Positions 20,930 to 33,240 of a DNA stretch of 64,000 nucleotides are shown here, in pieces. The stretch's first letter is position 1. The number at the start of each line of letters is the position of its first letter. The notes beneath the pieces were generated by a model. It saw only the letters and a program-made list of their open reading frames with translations, did not search any database and was not told the origin of the DNA. This stretch comes from Alitta virens (lineage: Eukaryota; Annelida; Polychaeta; Phyllodocida; Nereididae): contig OW028585.1 of NCBI GenBank assembly GCA_932294295.1, forward strand, positions 14,540,771 to 14,604,770. The letters run 5' to 3'. The position numbers and the translations under genes were made by a program.

Positions 20930-22300
20930 AGTCAGTCAGACGGTCAGTCAGCACGTCAGTCAGTCGGTCAGGTGGTCAGTTGGTCAGTCGGTCGGTATTT
21001 GAATAATTCTCCCCTGAACATATTCTTGTAGTTTATTTGAGTACATCTACAGGTGTACTTGAGTACAAGCGCTTGGAATGGTGTACTCCAGTACATGAGT
21101 ACACGAGTACATGGGTCCTCTGTAACAGCCCTGGTTTAAAATGTATCGACTGAGATTACAGCGTAACATTTTTGAAATTTCTCAACGAAAAATATATCAA
21201 CATGAACCAGTTGATTGCAGTATTAGATTTAAAAATCTTGATTTACCATTCATAAAAATATTATTTGTTTGTTCAAATATGAATGATTATATTTGTTAAA
21301 AAAAAAGTAAAAAGCTTTTAATAGTAAGATTTTAAGAATTTTTCTGCCATCTGTTTTTGTAGTAAACAATATTCACAACAATGGCATTTTTCCTATAGAT
21401 ACGAATTCACCATATTTGACTTTACAGTGAATATATCTTAGATTCTCAAAGGGGACTTATTCAATATTCAGGCAAATTGCATTTCAATCCTTCTTTTGAC
21501 TCATTCAACTTTGATTGACAGTGGCCAAGTACCATAAGTTGCTTTACAATGCCTTTATTATATATTGGTCACAAATCTTAGCTGTAGGAATTCAATTGGT
21601 CTTAGTTGTCAATAGAATTACACATATATTCACAAGTATAGCAGATATGGCATTGCTTTCATGTTGACTAAAAGTCTGCTTATATGACTCCGTGTATGAC
21701 TTTTATTTGTGACTTATAAGGTAAAGTTTTATTGCAGATTATAAACTGTAGAACTGTGGAAGTGGAGTTGACGGAATGTTGTTTAGATATATAGATAGAT
21801 AGATAACTGGATAGCTGGATGGATAGATAGATAGATAGATAGATAGACATATAGAGATAGATAGATAGACAGAGATAGATAAATAGATAGATAGATAGAT
21901 AGTTGGATAGATGGATAGATAGATAGATAGTTTGATAGTTGATAGACAGATAGATTAATTGATAGATTGACAAGTGGATGATTGATTCATTGTTAGTTTG
22001 AATGCTTGTGTGACTGAATTATTGACTGATTCATTACTTGATTGACTGATTCATTGACGAATTGATTGATTATGGAAACATCTGACTGACCAACTGACTG
22101 ATTGATTGCTTGATTGATTGATGAACTGAATTACATAATGATTGGCTAATTGGTTATTTATTTATTGATTGATTGATTAAATTGTTGAATGATTGGTTAC
22201 TTGATTGACTGTCAGTTAGTGACTGATTGTTTGACGGAATGGTTGACTGGCTGACTGACCGATTGTTTGATTGTTTGCTTGATTGATAAATTTATTTATT
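20930..22300. repeat. Microsatellite-rich intron 1 interval
   Basis: GTCA/GTCG repeats lie at about 20930-20998, a TAGA array at 21785-21960, and TTGA/CTGA repeats at about 21960-22295 up to the next exon's acceptor. Between them is AT-rich DNA with no exon seen. Confidence 0.8.
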
Positions 22301-22316
22301 TATTTTTATCTTTCAG

Positions 22317-22454
22317 GCACAATTAATGGATAGCAAGTATAGCACAAACCTCCGAAGTGCCAGAAACGATTTTGAGGATCACAAATTAATTTCCAAAGAA
22401 ATTCAAGACTTCGGGATTCAGGTGGAGAGGTTTTCACGTTCAAGCGCCAGCAAG
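22317..22454 (+). CDS. Spectrin-repeat protein, second coding exon
   Basis: Acceptor TTTATCTTTCAG and donor AAG|GTTAGT bound exactly 46 codons, phase 0 at both ends. It encodes AQLMDSKYSTNLRSARNDFE then DHKLISKEIQDFGIQVERFS and RSSASK. It continues the end of helix A and supplies helix B of a spectrin repeat. The DHK at protein residues 42-44 sits where spectrin repeats usually carry a conserved His, and the heptad pattern of hydrophobic residues (I, I, F, I, V, F) is clear. There are no stops in the frame continued from the first exon. Composition is clearly coding relative to the flanking TTGA repeats. Confidence 0.82.
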
Positions 22455-22929
22455 GTTAGTCAAAATTCATTTATTATTAAATAGAGAATAGATTTAATAT
22501 TGATAATCAATATTGCAATTTGTAGGTAAGACACAAAATGTAAGATAACCAATAACAATATCAGGCGCTAGAAATAGAAATTAATGCATAAATAAAATAT
22601 GAAAATATTAACATTTATATTGTTAAGATAATTTAAGCAGATTTAAACAGTAATTTCATTTTATCATTATCTGCAAAGCAGTCTTTAGAACCACATTAGA
22701 CCATGTTTACATTTTGTAAACTGAACAGAAGTATTTTCCGTATTTCAATTGCTTGATGGAACTTCAAGTGTGTTGTGAAACTCATGCAATTTTCCTATTA
22801 TGCCCGACCTAGTGCACAGATTTAGACCTATTGAAAAACTCTAGGCCGGATGTGATTCCGTTATATTTGAAATTACACAATACAGCCACTGGATCCCGCC
22901 CACCAAGTCACAGCTACCTGTGTTCTCAA

Positions 22930-23340
22930 TGTAAACAAAACCACGTGGCTACCTGACCCTTGACCTAGAAATATGCGCGCGCTCCACGTGCAACATGTGA
23001 CACGGGGCGTCAATATCTCGACAATCTGAGAAATTATACGATATTCAATCATAAATTTAGGTTTTCTTCAGCATAAATAACTACAGCCTATTTTTTCCCC
23101 CGAGGCGGTTTTTTTTAACGACGTCTGTTATTGGGACTCCAAAACTAGGTCAAATTCTCACCTGCGACAAGAGCGCCTCTTACGGGAAACACCTGAATCA
23201 CTACCATACATGGTGGGGACTTTTCGAGAGGCCGAATTTGGAAACTCCGCTCCGATATTATCAAGGCTAGTGTGCGGACAGTAGGAATAGACTCTCAGTT
23301 CAGGATTTGAAATATTTACAAGCCAATCTTGTCTGTTTGC
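22930..23340. promoter_or_regulatory. CpG- and E-box-containing interval just upstream of exon 3
   Basis: Local GC and CpG rise sharply. Two perfect CACGTG boxes occur at 22942-22947 and 22985-22990, with CGCGCGC between them. It could be an enhancer or an internal promoter, or simply a diverged GC-rich repeat. No TATA box or start-site evidence. Confidence 0.3.
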
Positions 23341-23342
23341 AG

Positions 23343-23393
23343 CTAAATGGAACGGATTTTACCGTGATGGAGGCGAGTTACAGCTCCTTAAAG
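23343..23393 (+). CDS. Spectrin-repeat protein, third coding exon
   Basis: Acceptor GTCTGTTTGCAG and strong donor AAG|GTGAGT bound 17 codons in phase 0, encoding LNGTDFTVMEASYSSLK. The ASYSSLK segment matches the start of helix C of a spectrin repeat (aromatic residue then Leu before the helix). Three consecutive phase-0 exons giving helices A, B and C in order argue strongly for a real gene. No further exon was recognised before 42.5 kb, so the following intron is very large. Confidence 0.75.
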
Positions 23394-24026
23394 GTGAGTT
23401 CAAAAAATTCCTACCCGTCATCAGCTTTGATATCATGCTGAACCGGTAGTGCTATGCTACTGTGTGTGCAGATATATGTCAGGTATATTGTATAGTAGTT
23501 GACTCATGCTTGTCTATTATATACTATACATTATCTCCGAACATAGATCTATTTATCTGTTTATATGTCTATACCAGCGCCTTGAAATTTGAAATATGTC
23601 AGTTTGTTAATGTTATTGTGTGCCAGACAATTTAAAATTAGCTGAGTTAAACTAAACATCTGACAGGTGTACTTGTCCAGACTTCAAATAATAGCATAAC
23701 ACACTGAACACAATACTGTGACAATAGTGCAGTATATCAACCCGTTTGAAGTCATATAGTGTGGATTGGAAATGACTCTTTGAAGAGTCGAAATGTCTGA
23801 TGAGCAAGTAGACCTGCTAACTTCGGAAGTTTTGTATTGATTTTTCTGACACATTTGAAACACTACTTGCATGACAATGGTGAATATTCCCTGACTAACA
23901 TGAATTGGTGCGATGCTGTCTTAATTAAAACATATTTAATGATGTTATGGCCATTTCATTTGGCCAAAAAGCAAATATATATTTCTAAATATCATTGAAT
24001 CATTATTTATATATCCTGAGTACTAT

Positions 24027-25000
24027 GAAACCATCTTACTATTAAGGGTACCTCGAAATTAAGAACATTATATTGAACCAGTTGTATTCTTGTCAGTGGT
24101 GTACTGGCCTCACTACTAAGACCACCTCACTATTACAACCACCTCACTGTTAAGACCACCTCACTATAAATACCACCTCACTATTAAAAACCGCCTCGCT
24201 ATTAAGATGATATCTCACTATCAAGACTACCTCACTATTAAGACAACCTCACTATTAAAATCACCTCACTATTAATACCACCTCACTATTAAGACCAGCT
24301 CAATATTAAGACCACCTCACATTACCTTGATGAAGATCACCTCTCTTATTAAAGACCAGTAAATTCTGCCTCAAATATGCGGTGTTAAAATGAATTGTGA
24401 GATCCTTATACAATGGATACTATGGTCTAATTAGAGGATTTTGAAATAGGAAATACATGGTATATAATAGAGAAGTTGCACTTTGTATATTTGATATAGT
24501 GAATTGATTAATTACATATCATGTGCATACTGATAGCATGATAGCCGAAGATAGTAGAATACTGAGAAGAGTACATTGTACTACCTATGAATTATTGTTC
24601 TTTCTAGTAACTAGCATATTACTATCTTCGCTAAATATTTTGCACATATTTTTTCGAAAGATCAATATATGATCAAACGATCAGTTGGATCAATACCGTA
24701 GATTGTAAGAACTCCGCCCTGAAATTGATACGTTCGATTGACAATCTCTGTCGGTTAAATATTTAAAAGAAATATATGTAGTTAGGAATTTGGTCTTTTT
24801 TATAAATATTTCATAATTATTCTCTTATAAATTTGGGGTGAAATCTTACAACGAAGCCTATTTAGTATTAAGACCACCTCGATTTAACGACCTCTAGTAT
24901 TAAATCAGTTATAATTAATGAAGTTTACAAATTAAGAGCACCATGATTTTAAGACCACTTACGTAATTCCCAATGGTGGTCTTAATTTGGGGGTTCTGCT
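24027..25000 (+). repeat. Family E minisatellite (TTAAGACCACCTCACTA), left arm
   Basis: About 17 degenerate units lie at 24050-24360 and isolated units at 24845-24985. The latter end in GGTGGTCTTAATTTGGGGGT then TCTGCTGTA, the standard outer terminus of the family. Confidence 0.8.
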
Positions 25001-25486
25001 GTATTTAGCAATTATTGCATGGACAAATTGTTAATGAAATAACAATAAATACATATTTATCATGTTTATGATTTATGTATATTTTTTAGCTCATGAAATA
25101 ACAGTAATATGTAATTAAAGTATTATATTCAGACCTTCATTATGTTGTTTGATATTCGAATCATCACATAAATTCAACACAAGGTGATAAATATGTATTG
25201 TATTTGGATATGAAATTTCATAATTCTAGGTCAGTGATTATAAACTAATTAGTTAATAAGTAATTACCTGATTTAGGTGGTACATTTTGATAAAATTCCA
25301 AGGTTCTAAGATGTTTGAACATTGCAAACTAATTAGAAAATAAACTTGGTAATTGGAAAAAAGATATATTATTATTTTTTTCTGTAATTACTCTCAGAGA
25401 GATCTGTCAATTCAATGTATCCATCAATGTTTATTCATTAAATGTGTTGTTAAACTACAATTGAACAATTAAATCTTTTATCAAGT

Positions 25487-25810
25487 GTCAATAGTGAGGT
25501 GGTCTTAATATTGAGGTGGTCATGATAGTGAGGTGGTCTTGGTAGCGAGGTAGTCTTGATAGCGAGGTAGTCTTGATAGTGAGGTAGTCTTGATAGTGAG
25601 GTGGTCTTGATAGTGAGGTGGTCTTAATAATAAGGTAGTTATAATTGTGAGATTTTCTCCATAGTGAGGTGGTCTTAATAGTGAGGTAGTCTTAATATTG
25701 AGGTGGTCTTAATACAAAGGTGGTCTTACTGTAATAGTGAGGTGGTCTTTATAGTGAGGTGATCCTAATAATGAGGTGGTCTAAATGTTTGAGTGGTCCT
25801 AGAATAGAAC
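25487..25810 (-). repeat. Family E minisatellite, inverted arm
   Basis: About 16 units of TAGTGAGGTGGTCTTAA, the reverse complement of the array 0.5-1.4 kb to the left. The two arrays may be the expanded left and right TIRs of one element. Confidence 0.8.
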
Positions 25811-26490
25811 TTTATGGTCTCCCATATTACAAACAAGATTAGTTGATTGTTATTGAAATGCTATTTGGGTCAATCAATTTATAATGACCCACATTATTGC
25901 ACATGTTATGATGTTGAAGCGATGGCTAATGTAGTCACATGCTAACATGCTACATGCAATAAATAATCATGATGATGCTTTATGGCATGTTGGCTGCCAA
26001 TCTAGTAATTACATTGGCGTGGTCTAGATTGTGTTAGCATGATATGAATGATGAAGAATTACTTACATTGATAAAACACGCTAAATGATATTTTCATATG
26101 CAAAAACACATTTATGATCAAATATCATGATAATAAAATGTTTGGTATTTATGGCTTAATGAGTTATCACTAATATATGAATTGCAACAATGTGAGGATA
26201 TGTTATAACTCATTAATGACATGATGATAATAATAATTATTGATAAGTACATGTAACATTGATAAAAATGCTATCAAAGAGCCAATGATAGCTAAAAGGG
26301 TTAGGAACAGATTGTTACGTGACGTCACAGATGGGCAGGATATGGAATTTTTAGCATGCAATAGTGATGACGTCTGCTAAACAAGCACTGATTCCAAGGT
26401 TCTAATTAGAACCATTGTTGTGACGTCACACAGCATAGTAGCTTTGTAATGGCTTTCAGTCATTGATAAATTGTGCAGGAATTTATGTAA

Positions 26491-26807
26491 TAGAGTCTTT
26501 TCACTGAGCAGCCCTGAATTCAGCAAGACATAAGTCTTCCCCTCTCCTCTTATTACTCATTTTGCATTTCAGACACAGTAGGTAATAACTAACTGCTTCC
26601 ATAAATATAACTTTCTCAGAAAAATAATAAACATCAACTAAATGATGAAGTGTCAAATATACATTAAAATGCACTAAAAGATACTGCTGCTAGGATGCAC
26701 TTCAGCCAATCACAGCCAAGGCCAGAACTTTTTCAGCCAATAGAATTTCAGTATTCTGTTTTAGCCACCTGGTGGAAATACAGAGAACCTTCCGTGAAAA
26801 TCCACTA
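26491..26807 (-). mobile_element. MITE family C (copy 1)
   Basis: Ends TAGAGTCTTTTCACTGAGCA and GTGAAAATCCACTA, imperfect TIRs of the form TAGTnnnTTTTCAC. About 317 bp, shared with copies at 34806, 36342, 40090 and 56387. It is flanked by a 20-bp imperfect direct repeat (26471-26490 and 26808-26827). Confidence 0.85.
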
Positions 26808-27009
26808 TTGCGCAGGGAATTATGTAATTGTTATCAATGAGGTTTTAAAGTTGAAATGTTTAATTTGGTACTTTGCTACATTTCATTGATTAGGCCTGAT
26901 TATTTTTAGTTAATGCAATGTTAGCAGTAATAAGGAAAGTCTTGGAAAGTTATTCTGATGATTGTCATCATTTGATATCAAATATATTAGTATTTATGGC
27001 CTTTCATTA

Positions 27010-27388
27010 GTAAGTCTTGTACACCTTTATCTTTAATAAAACGTATCGCGATACAGTTAAACCGATATGATACGTATCTTGATACGTATCGTTAACCTGT
27101 ATCAATAGGAGAATAATCATAGCCTACAATATTGACCATTCACAATGAAATATAATGAACAAATTCTTAATGGAATAATTCCATATTGTTGTTTAATGTC
27201 ATTGCAATGAAAGTGGGCTGATATTTTTCTGCAAAATCACTGGAAAATCTGGGTAGCAGGTGTCTTATTAGCTCAAAAATGCCCATCTGCATACCTTTTT
27301 ATTGTACCGTTATTATATAAAATCAATAACCGCATCGTTATCCTTGAACCGGTATAAACGGTATATCGAGAACCGGTGTACAGCCCTA
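27010..27388 (+). mobile_element. hAT-like MITE family N (copy 1)
   Basis: Shares CTTGTACACCTTTATCTTTA, repeated GATACGTATC motifs and terminal GAGAACCGGTGTACAGCCCT with copies at 54870 and 59987. The left end is eroded. Confidence 0.8.
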
Positions 27389-27550
27389 GGTAGGAAGTCT
27401 GCTTATTTAGGTTCTAAAAGCCAAATTATGAATAAATAAGTGACGTCATAATTCCAGTCTGTCCCATAACACTGTATGAGAACGTGCAGCAAAACATTCC
27501 TTTATGACATCACAATCAGGTGCTGTAATGCCAAACGCCATTCAGTCCAT

Positions 27551-27636
27551 AAGGCCCTATAAGGCCCTATAAGGCCCTATAAGGCCCTATAAGGCCCTAT
27601 AAGGCCCTATAAGGCCCTATAAGGCCCTATAAGGCC
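27551..27636. repeat. AAGGCCCTAT decamer tandem array
   Basis: Eight and a half essentially identical 10-bp units. Their homogeneity suggests recent expansion. Each unit junction creates CTATAAGG. Confidence 0.95.
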
Positions 27637-28310
27637 TAGGCCTATATATATGTTGAACCAGTTGGCACCTTAATACTTAAATCTTGCCTAGGAGCCAAAA
27701 ATCTTTGAAAATCTCAAAATTAGTATTCTGTACATGTAAAAAAGGAGAAATTGACCTAAACTGGGAATTGTAATTCAGAACACATTCCACTCAGAAGGGT
27801 TTTATGGACAGGTGGAAGGGTATATCATGCATATATATATATATATAAGTTAAGGGTATATGAATTTCACTGCCTTAAAGGTGTTATTGTTTACATTGCC
27901 AAAAATAGGGGTATTTTGGGTATGATCTGTGCTGTTATGTAACTCCAAATGGGTGCACTTAAATACATAAAGGTGAATTGAGTACATTAAAAAGTATGCA
28001 CAAAATAGAGAGTCAGGGACATTAATCTATACCTGTATGGTATCCTTAAGTTAGCAATAACAAATGTAAAATGATCACCGAATATGTATATTTATATATA
28101 GATGCTTGAATCATTGTTAATATGTTAAAAGTCTATCAATGCCTTGGTAGTATTGAAGTCACTATTTATTTCAAGCCAATTTCATCTCAGCAGCTTAGTG
28201 GGGTGAACTTAATAGATAGGTCATTTACTAGGTGGTCTAATATATTATGAAGGCATATATTACTTTTGGTCATAATTTTGTAGCTTTTGTGAAGCAATAG
28301 GGGACTTAGT

Positions 28311-28435
28311 AAATGTGTCTGTGCTGGGGCAAGCAAAGACTCCCACCCATTGGGTAAATGTATCACACGGTGTTGATGCCAAACCTTAATTATCATCTCA
28401 TCATTGCATCTGCCTCTTGCAGCTGGTCTAGCAGC
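28311..28435 (+). mobile_element. SINE family D, 3' fragment
   Basis: Contains GTGTCTGTGCTGGGGCAAGC, CCCACCCATTGGGTAAATGT and ATCATCTCATCATTGCATCT, the body and tail shared with the full-length copy at 37071-37350. Confidence 0.8.
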
Positions 28436-29159
28436 AGACTAACATTAATTTATATATGTTAGATCCAGAAGAATTCCAATGATAGTCTGAAAACAAAACG
28501 TCAAAAACAAAAACAAAATCTTATATCTTACCAAAAATTTATTTTGTGACAATTCGTGAATCAAATATTTCCTAATCCGCCAAATGTTCATGATTCCTTA
28601 AGTGCTAAGAAGTGTTCAAATATTGTATAGTGTAAATAATGATGTTCTATCGTGAGCTGAGCTCGATATAATTTGATCAATGCATGACTGGAAGTCTAGA
28701 ACTCATGATAAGGAAATATTGATCTCACTGCCATTGGGATTTTCCTCTTCTTTCTATTTTCTTCTTTTATGTGAGACTTGTAATATTAGATTGTACCGAG
28801 GTCTTTCTCATGTGTTTACCCGGTTTATTTAGATTACATGTAGGAGTATTTCTTATTATTAAGTCTTGCTGGGTTTACACTAAATGTTATTATATAATAA
28901 TAATAATATTATTTGATTGCCTCAATGAATAGATGTACATATATTGAAATAAGATTTAAATGAGACAATTACAAGCCGAAATTAAAAGAACTACGTAAAA
29001 ATAATTGTAAAAATTAAAGAGAATATCGAGATTAAATATATATTTATATATATTTTGTGATTATTAGTTTTTTTGACTGATTGCCATATTTCATTTAAGT
29101 GATATAATTGAAAGTCTGGTGAAAAACATTTGCGACTTCAGTTTTTAAATAACTGGGTG

Positions 29160-29480
29160 TAACCTCGCTATTAAGACCACCCTTGGGAATCACAGAAATG
29201 GTCTTTGTATTGTGGTGGTCTTAATATTGAGGTGGTCTTAATATTGTGGTGGTCTTAATATTGTGATGGTCTTATCACGGAGCCACCTCCATGGTCTTAT
29301 ATATTGAAGTGGTCTCTATCTGAAACTTCTATATGATATTCACATTTATGGGACTTACCAAAGTGGTCTTAAATATTGAGGTGGTCTTAACTCTGAAACA
29401 TTCACATGGTAACTATTGTAGTTAAATTTTTAATACCTTTTTCAGTAAAGTGGTCTTAAAATCAAGATGGTCTTGATATT
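29160..29480 (-). repeat. Family E element with GGTGGTCTTAATATTG repeats
   Basis: The left terminus CTCGCTATTAAGACCACCCT is followed by about ten inverted units (GTGGTCTTAATATTGAGGT). It is the same family as the arrays at 14, 24-25 and 50.8 kb. Confidence 0.75.
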
Positions 29481-29935
29481 GTGGGTCATGTTTTTAGAAA
29501 TTTACATTATTATTATTTGAGGCTCCAGGAAATATTTAGTAATTAGTAAAAATAGAGAAGGTCATTATTTAATTATTTTATGTTAATTTTTGACAGTAAC
29601 CTTCTGTCATTCCCCTATTGATATCTTACCATGATAAATGTAAAAGCACTCAGTATTTTCCACAGCTTTGTGTATTGTCTAGTCGCTATAGTCTGATGCT
29701 GATTCAGACTATAAAGATTATACCTCGGGGGTATATGACTGAACTGCACTAAATATGGACATGCTGTACAGCTAGACTGCCAAATATGGACAAGATATTA
29801 TTAAATGTGCAGTGGGCCTCACTTGTAACGTAATGTTCTGTATTGTAGGCTGGATGTACAACATATATTTATATTGTACAATGTAACAAATAATTATGAT
29901 TGAATATTTGTATTTAATAGGTAGTACCAATGTGG

Positions 29936-30120
29936 CAGCTGGGTGGCCTAGTGGTCTAGTCCGACAAACTGATTCTTGCAAATGACAGCAATATTTCGGT
30001 CTACTAGCGGTTAAGGCATTGGCCAGCTCCTTTGAAGGTCCTGGGTTCGAATTTAAATTCATGTGCTCTTTATGAAAGCTCTACATCTCAGCTGAATGTC
30101 GTTCGCGTGAGATGTTGAAT
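29936..30120 (+). mobile_element. SINE family D, 5' head interrupted by a micro-transposon
   Basis: The head GCTGGGTGGCCTAGTGG is split by the element at 29957-30003, then resumes with CGGTTAAGGCATTGGCCAGC and GGTCCTGGGTTCGAAT (B-box-like). Next come CTACATCTCAGCTGAATGTC and CGTGAGATGTTG. Confidence 0.8.
29957..30003 (+). mobile_element. 47-bp micro-MITE (family Q, copy 1)
   Basis: Starts TAGTCCGACAAACTG and ends CAATATTTCGGTCTA, with inverted ends TAGWCCGA. It is flanked by 9-mers CTAGTGGTC and CTAGCGGTT, an imperfect 9-bp duplication, within a SINE head whose uninterrupted form is known from other copies. Confidence 0.75.
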
Positions 30121-30758
30121 TTTTTATTTTTGAAGTAAAACTTTGTCATAAGGTACTACCCTTCGGATGACTCCTTTACATTGACCTAGTTTTAGTGACC
30201 TTTACCTATTTTACCAGGTCACAGGTCAATTTCCGTTCAAATTTTTATGATTTTAAAATTGATATATGTCTCAAACCATTATAATACCATGCAAATGGCC
30301 TCGAATCTTGTGATTAAATGTCCTTGAAAGTTTTGACACAAAAAGTAAAAATTGCAAATGCGGAACATGTCGCAATGTAACGCATCACATTTTACATTGT
30401 GTGCACGTTTGATACACACATCAAGTTGGTGAAGCCTAGTGACTGTTTACAATTACAGAGTTCTAGTTAAAGTGACCTCTACAACAAAACCATTTTGGTC
30501 TTATCAAAGAGGTTTATATGTAATCATAGTAATCAGTAGATATTGACTTTAGGCTACTGCACTGGCTATTATATATATACAGTGCAATTATAGCAATATA
30601 GTCTAGTATATTTAGGCTGCTGTACTATCTCATGGACTGGGAGCATTGGGTTAATAAGTTATTAACCCATTTTGCAGAAGATTATACTCAATGATTAGTG
30701 ATTACTTTATGTAGGTATTTGAGTCCATTGTCTGTTGCATGCAGTCACTACTACAGTA

Positions 30759-31020
30759 TAGATGGATAGATAGGTAGATAGGTAGATGGATAGATAGGTA
30801 GATAGGTAGATGGATAGATAGATGGATGGATAGATGGATGGATAGATAGATAGATGGATGGATAGATAGATGGATAGATGGATAGATGGATGGATGGCTG
30901 GCTAGATGGATGGATGGATAGATGGATAGATGGATGATAGATAGATGGATAGATGGATGGATGGATAGATAGATAGATAGGTAGATAGATGGATAGATGG
31001 ATTGATAGATTGATTGATTT
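30759..31020. repeat. TAGA/TGGA microsatellite
   Basis: About 260 bp of GATA/GATG/GTAG tetramers. The Ser/Ile/Tyr/Pro/His-rich frames are artefacts. Confidence 0.95.
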
Positions 31021-31024
31021 ATTG

Positions 31025-31140
31025 ATAGCATTTAGACTAACGTAATGATGAGATGAGTCTACACTATGTACATTTACCTTATGGGTGGGGTCTTGTACTT
31101 GCCTCAACAGTCAACATAGACACCAAGTACAAGTCACTGC
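31025..31140 (-). mobile_element. SINE family D, 3' fragment
   Basis: Reverse-complement tail: AATGATGAGATGAGTCTACA, CTTATGGGTGGGGTCTTGTA and CATAGACACCAAGTACAAG. Confidence 0.8.
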
Positions 31141-31714
31141 CATTTTTGTGACAGTGAGAGTATATTTTGTGTACGTCTTATAAATTACCATTTTGTCAGA
31201 GAAACTACTCTGAGATCACACTCTATGGACAGAAAATGCAGAAACCAAAGCTAGCAAAAAGAGGGAAAAATACAAAAGTGAGCAGCTGATGTCAAAAGTC
31301 CGTTGGTCAACAAATAAAGTGCACAAAAAGTTGTTAACTTCAGTCAATATATGATCAGCTGTTACACTTTTGTCATATACTTAGCAGACTAATGTCATAA
31401 TACCCAGTCTGTGTGGGAATGTTAGTTACAGTTTCAACCATTAATCTTTCTGTTGTTTGTCTCTAAGAGCAATACTAAGTCATGCTATGTACAATAATGT
31501 ATGTAGAGATTGACATGGCCTTCTTACATGTGTATAAGGCAGTCTGCAAATAAATGTAATCTCTGAGACAACATTTGATGAGCTAATATCATGAATATTA
31601 TCATGAAAATGCCAAATAGCCATGCGCTGGATCCTTGAGATATATATGGTCAAATAACGTCCGGCCTGTGCTGTGTATAACTTGTAAAATGACCATTTTG
31701 GGGGCTATTAAGTA

Positions 31715-31716
31715 CA

Positions 31717-31753
<37 letters not shown>

Positions 31754-31990
31754 GAACAGTCTTTATCTATCTATCTATCTATCTATCTAGCTCTATCTAT
31801 CTATATATCGCTCTATCGTTTGCAGACGTTCAATTGGTGGTCCCTTGTACACAGTGTCTATGCTATAGCAAGTATAAGATCCCACCCATGGGGTAAATGT
31901 GTAACGTGGGTGGACTCCTCTCTCTTACCTCATCAATCAACCCTCGATAGCGGCAAGAACTTGCCTTAGAGGGCTGCACTTCCCATATCT
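31715..31990 (+). repeat. TATC arrays flanking a SINE-D fragment
   Basis: TATC runs lie at 31715-31752, 31764-31810 and about 31984-32010. Between them (31838-31920) is CCTTGTACACAGTGTCTATG with CCCACCCATGGGGTAAATGT of SINE D. Then comes CGGCAAGAACTTGCCTTAGA, leading directly into TATC, a junction also seen at 58384-58425. Confidence 0.8.
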
Positions 31991-32989
31991 ATCTATCTAT
32001 CTCTCTACCTATCTCTGCTTGCATTTTGATATATGTGTTTTCTAAGTAACATGACACAGCGCATGTCTATTTGCAATATTTTAACATGCTTGATTTGTAT
32101 TTATCATGTTATTTGTCACACGAAGGCTGTTTTATAATTAGCTATATTTCAGAATGTACTGTAAGTGAAATATGAATTATTTTTGAAGTAATCTTATTCT
32201 TACTATATATGCCCAGAGGATCTGTCAACAACCTTGAATATAAATGAAATCGATAAATTTTGTTGAAAAACATATGAATATGCTCCAAAAAAAAAGGTAA
32301 AAATAGTCGTTTTACGTCATAATGATACAGAATATTCTTGTAAGTCAGTCCTTCAGGGCGTTAAATTGCGAATCTTTATTTCGCTGTAGGTTACTGGATT
32401 TTACGAGCGTTATACTTAGTCAAACAAGATTTGGCAAGAATAACAATCCTTTGTCGTGGTTACTGACATTTCTTGTCTTTTTTATTTAAATACATCAGGA
32501 ATTTCTGCTAATGGACTACTTCTTCCCTCAAGGAATTTCTTTTAATTTCAATTTTTTCATTTGTTTGAAAGGTTGAATTATTTCGATTTTGAAAGAAAGA
32601 ATTTCTTCATTTTCGAGTAAAGTAAACACTCCGTTAGAATCTTAATGCGTTTCGATGGGATCGAACCGATGTTTTGCTCAAAATTGAGATTAAAAAAAGG
32701 ATTTGGTATACAATTGTGAAGGACCTGATTGAATGGTGATTAGTGTTCGAGATTTTAGTGTCATAAAAACAATTTGCAAGTTTAAAAAAATAAGAAATTA
32801 TTTCAAGAGTGTGTTTTGAAAGTTATTGATGGACAGTTAAATTCATCTTGTAATTGAAAAAGTATTGTGTTTTGAAAGATACAACATTTCTACTTGAAAA
32901 ATAAATGAAATTTACTAAGTAATTGTCAAGTATAGCACAAGTGGAATAAGTAGATTTGTCAAACTTGAATTGTAATGGTTAGGTGATTT

Positions 32990-33240
32990 TCATAAGCACT
33001 GATGAGCTACATCCCAGCTGGATGTCAGTTGCATGAGATGTTGATTTGGAGGTGCCTTGTACTTGGTGTCTATGCTGAGGCAAGTATATACAAGACCATG
33101 GGGTGGTCTTAATTAGAGTTGGTTGATTTGGATTAAGATATTGTGATTGTTGGTTGAAAGGGAGTCCACACCATGTTACAAATTTACCCCGTAGATGGGG
33201 TCTTTTGCCTCGGCATAGACACCGAATACAAGGCAACTCC
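32990..33240. mobile_element. Two SINE-D fragments in inverted orientation
   Basis: At 32990-33105 (+): GAGCTACATCCCAGCTGGAT then TTGTACTTGGTGTCTATGCT. At 33160-33240 (-): GAGTCCACACCATGTTACAA then CATAGACACCGAATACAAGG. The pair could form a hairpin of about 100 bp when transcribed. Confidence 0.75.
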
